Assembly (NCBI GenBank): GCA_947628695.1 | Contig: CANRAV010000021.1 | Span: forward strand, 1 to 32,520 | Source of the DNA: an uncultured Clostridia bacterium | Lineage (GTDB): Bacteria; Bacillota; Clostridia; Oscillospirales; CAG-382 | DNA: 32,520 bases | Reading direction: 5' to 3' | In this document: positions 31,934 through 32,520 of the stretch, in pieces | Numbering within the stretch: position 1 is the first letter of the stretch | How the letters are laid out: each line of letters begins with the position of its first letter | Notes under the pieces: generated by a model | Database searches by the model: none | Seen by the model: the letters and a program-made list of their open reading frames with translations, nothing else | What the model was told of the DNA's origin: nothing | Position numbers and translations under genes: made by a program

Positions 31934-31954
31934 ACAAACAAATATGTGTTTGCG

Positions 31955-31989
31955 GCGCAGAGGGTCAAATTCCCCCTGCGCTGTTTTTT
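31955..31989 (+). terminator. Terminator of rpsO-pnp
   Basis: GCGCAG (31955-31960) pairs with CTGCGC (31976-31981), with an inner GGG/CCC stem after one mismatch, followed by TGTTTTTT. Confidence 0.85.
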
Positions 31990-31992
31990 GTG

Positions 31993-32022
31993 TTGACAAC
32001 CGGGCAGGCCATGTGTTAATAT
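31993..32022 (+). promoter_or_regulatory. Promoter of the DUF3842 gene
   Basis: TTGACA (31993-31998) and TAATAT (32017-32022) are 18 bases apart, directly behind the pnp terminator. Confidence 0.65.
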
Positions 32023-32061
32023 GAAAGCGTGCAAATACCGGAAAAGGATTTTTGCGAGGAC

Positions 32062-32514
32062 ATGAAAAATATTGCCGTAATAGACGGCCAGGGCGGTAAG
32101 CTTGGCCGAAGAATAATTGAAGAGGTGCTTGCCCTGCTTCCGAACGCTGAAATAAGCGCCATAGGCACAAACAGCGCCGCAACCGCCGCCATGCTTAAGG
32201 GCGGCGCGGCGAGGGGCGCCTCCGGCACCAACGCCATCGTTGTAGCCTGTAAGAAGGCGGACATAATAGCCGGCCCCATAGGCATAATGGCGGCCGACGC
32301 CATGATGGGCGAAATAACGGCAGAGGCTGCAGCCGCCGTCGGCGCAAGCGAGGCTTTGAAGGTGCTTGTACCCATGAACAAGTGCGGCGTTCGCATAGCA
32401 GGCGTTGCAAAAAGCGCGGTTGCTTCTCTTATCGAGGACGCCGCCGTAAATTCTCAAAGTAAATGCAACAGTAGCAAAGGGGTTGCAATTACCGAGAGAA
32501 AACGGTTGCAATAA
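32062..32514 (+). CDS. DUF3842 family protein
   Basis: The 150-residue protein of the Clostridia-typical DUF3842 family begins with a Rossmann-like loop, KNIAVIDGQGGKLGRRI, and continues with GTNSAATAAMLKGGA, GTNAIVVACKKADIIAGPIGIM and LVPMNKCGVRIAGV. It looks like a nucleotide-binding fold, but no function is known. I start at the ATG at 32062, though the ribosome binding site (GAGGA, very close) is poor; the frame upstream lacks any. The last 20 or so residues are polar and run through DNA with TTGCAA repeats; they may be a recent extension. Confidence 0.82.
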   Translation: MKNIAVIDGQGGKLGRRIIEEVLALLPNAEISAIGTNSAATAAMLKGGAARGASGTNAIVVACKKADIIAGPIGIMAADAMMGEITAEAAAAVGASEALKVLVPMNKCGVRIAGVAKSAVASLIEDAAVNSQSKCNSSKGVAITERKRLQ

Positions 32515-32520
32515 GTATGA

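Overview
The window looks like a chromosomal segment of a Gram-positive, Clostridia-type Bacillota. The supporting signs are sigma-A type promoters (TTGACA/TATAAT with 17-base spacers), strong GGAGG ribosome binding sites, a GlgC/GlgD ADP-glucose pyrophosphorylase pair, a lone sporulation-type (SigH-like) small sigma factor, a DUF1836 protein, a DUF3842 protein and a type I dockerin. Coding regions are moderately GC-rich with many CTT leucine codons, and promoter gaps are AT-rich. No rRNA, tRNA, CRISPR array, phage module or transposase gene was seen.

Layout. 1-500: gene-free, packed with perfect hairpins and one copy of a dispersed repeat. 501-2934 (minus): an XRE regulator fused to a beta-solenoid-like DUF2807 domain, then a DUF1836 regulator overlapping a YbaK-type Cys-tRNA deacylase. 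3091-6009 (plus): an acyl-CoA synthetase, uracil phosphoribosyltransferase and a cyclophilin. 6010-6420: gene-free, bounded by identical inverted terminators with two further inverted copies of the dispersed repeat inside. 6421-10229 (minus): a zinc-ribbon membrane protein, an SGNH-like lipoprotein, a CCA-adding-type enzyme and an unknown small Cys protein. 10341-11918 (plus): a secreted metallophosphoesterase with a C-terminal dockerin. 11989-14234 (minus): a WecE-type sugar aminotransferase overlapping an ATP-grasp ligase. 14422-15624 (plus): a VTT/DedA-type membrane protein and a phosphoribosyltransferase. 15714-16613 (minus): a zinc-ribbon protein and a sigma factor.

16736-29188 (minus) is one long glycogen operon, read in the order WG-repeat membrane protein, glgB, glgC, glgD, glgA, glgP, a GH13 amylase, and a NahK-like sugar kinase. 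GlgC/GlgD make ADP-glucose, GlgA elongates, GlgB branches, GlgP and the GH13 enzyme degrade, and the kinase may re-phosphorylate the free sugar released. The leading WG-repeat gene and the terminal kinase are the unusual members.

29560-32514 (plus): rpsO and pnp in the classical order behind a structured leader, then a DUF3842 gene. Several start codons are set here from promoters and ribosome binding sites and differ from the longest open frame. Most of the window is ordinary housekeeping. The items most worth a second look are the inverted-repeat intergenic element, the XRE-DUF2807 fusion, the aminotransferase/ATP-grasp pair, the dockerin phosphatase, and the WG protein and kinase at the ends of the glycogen operon.
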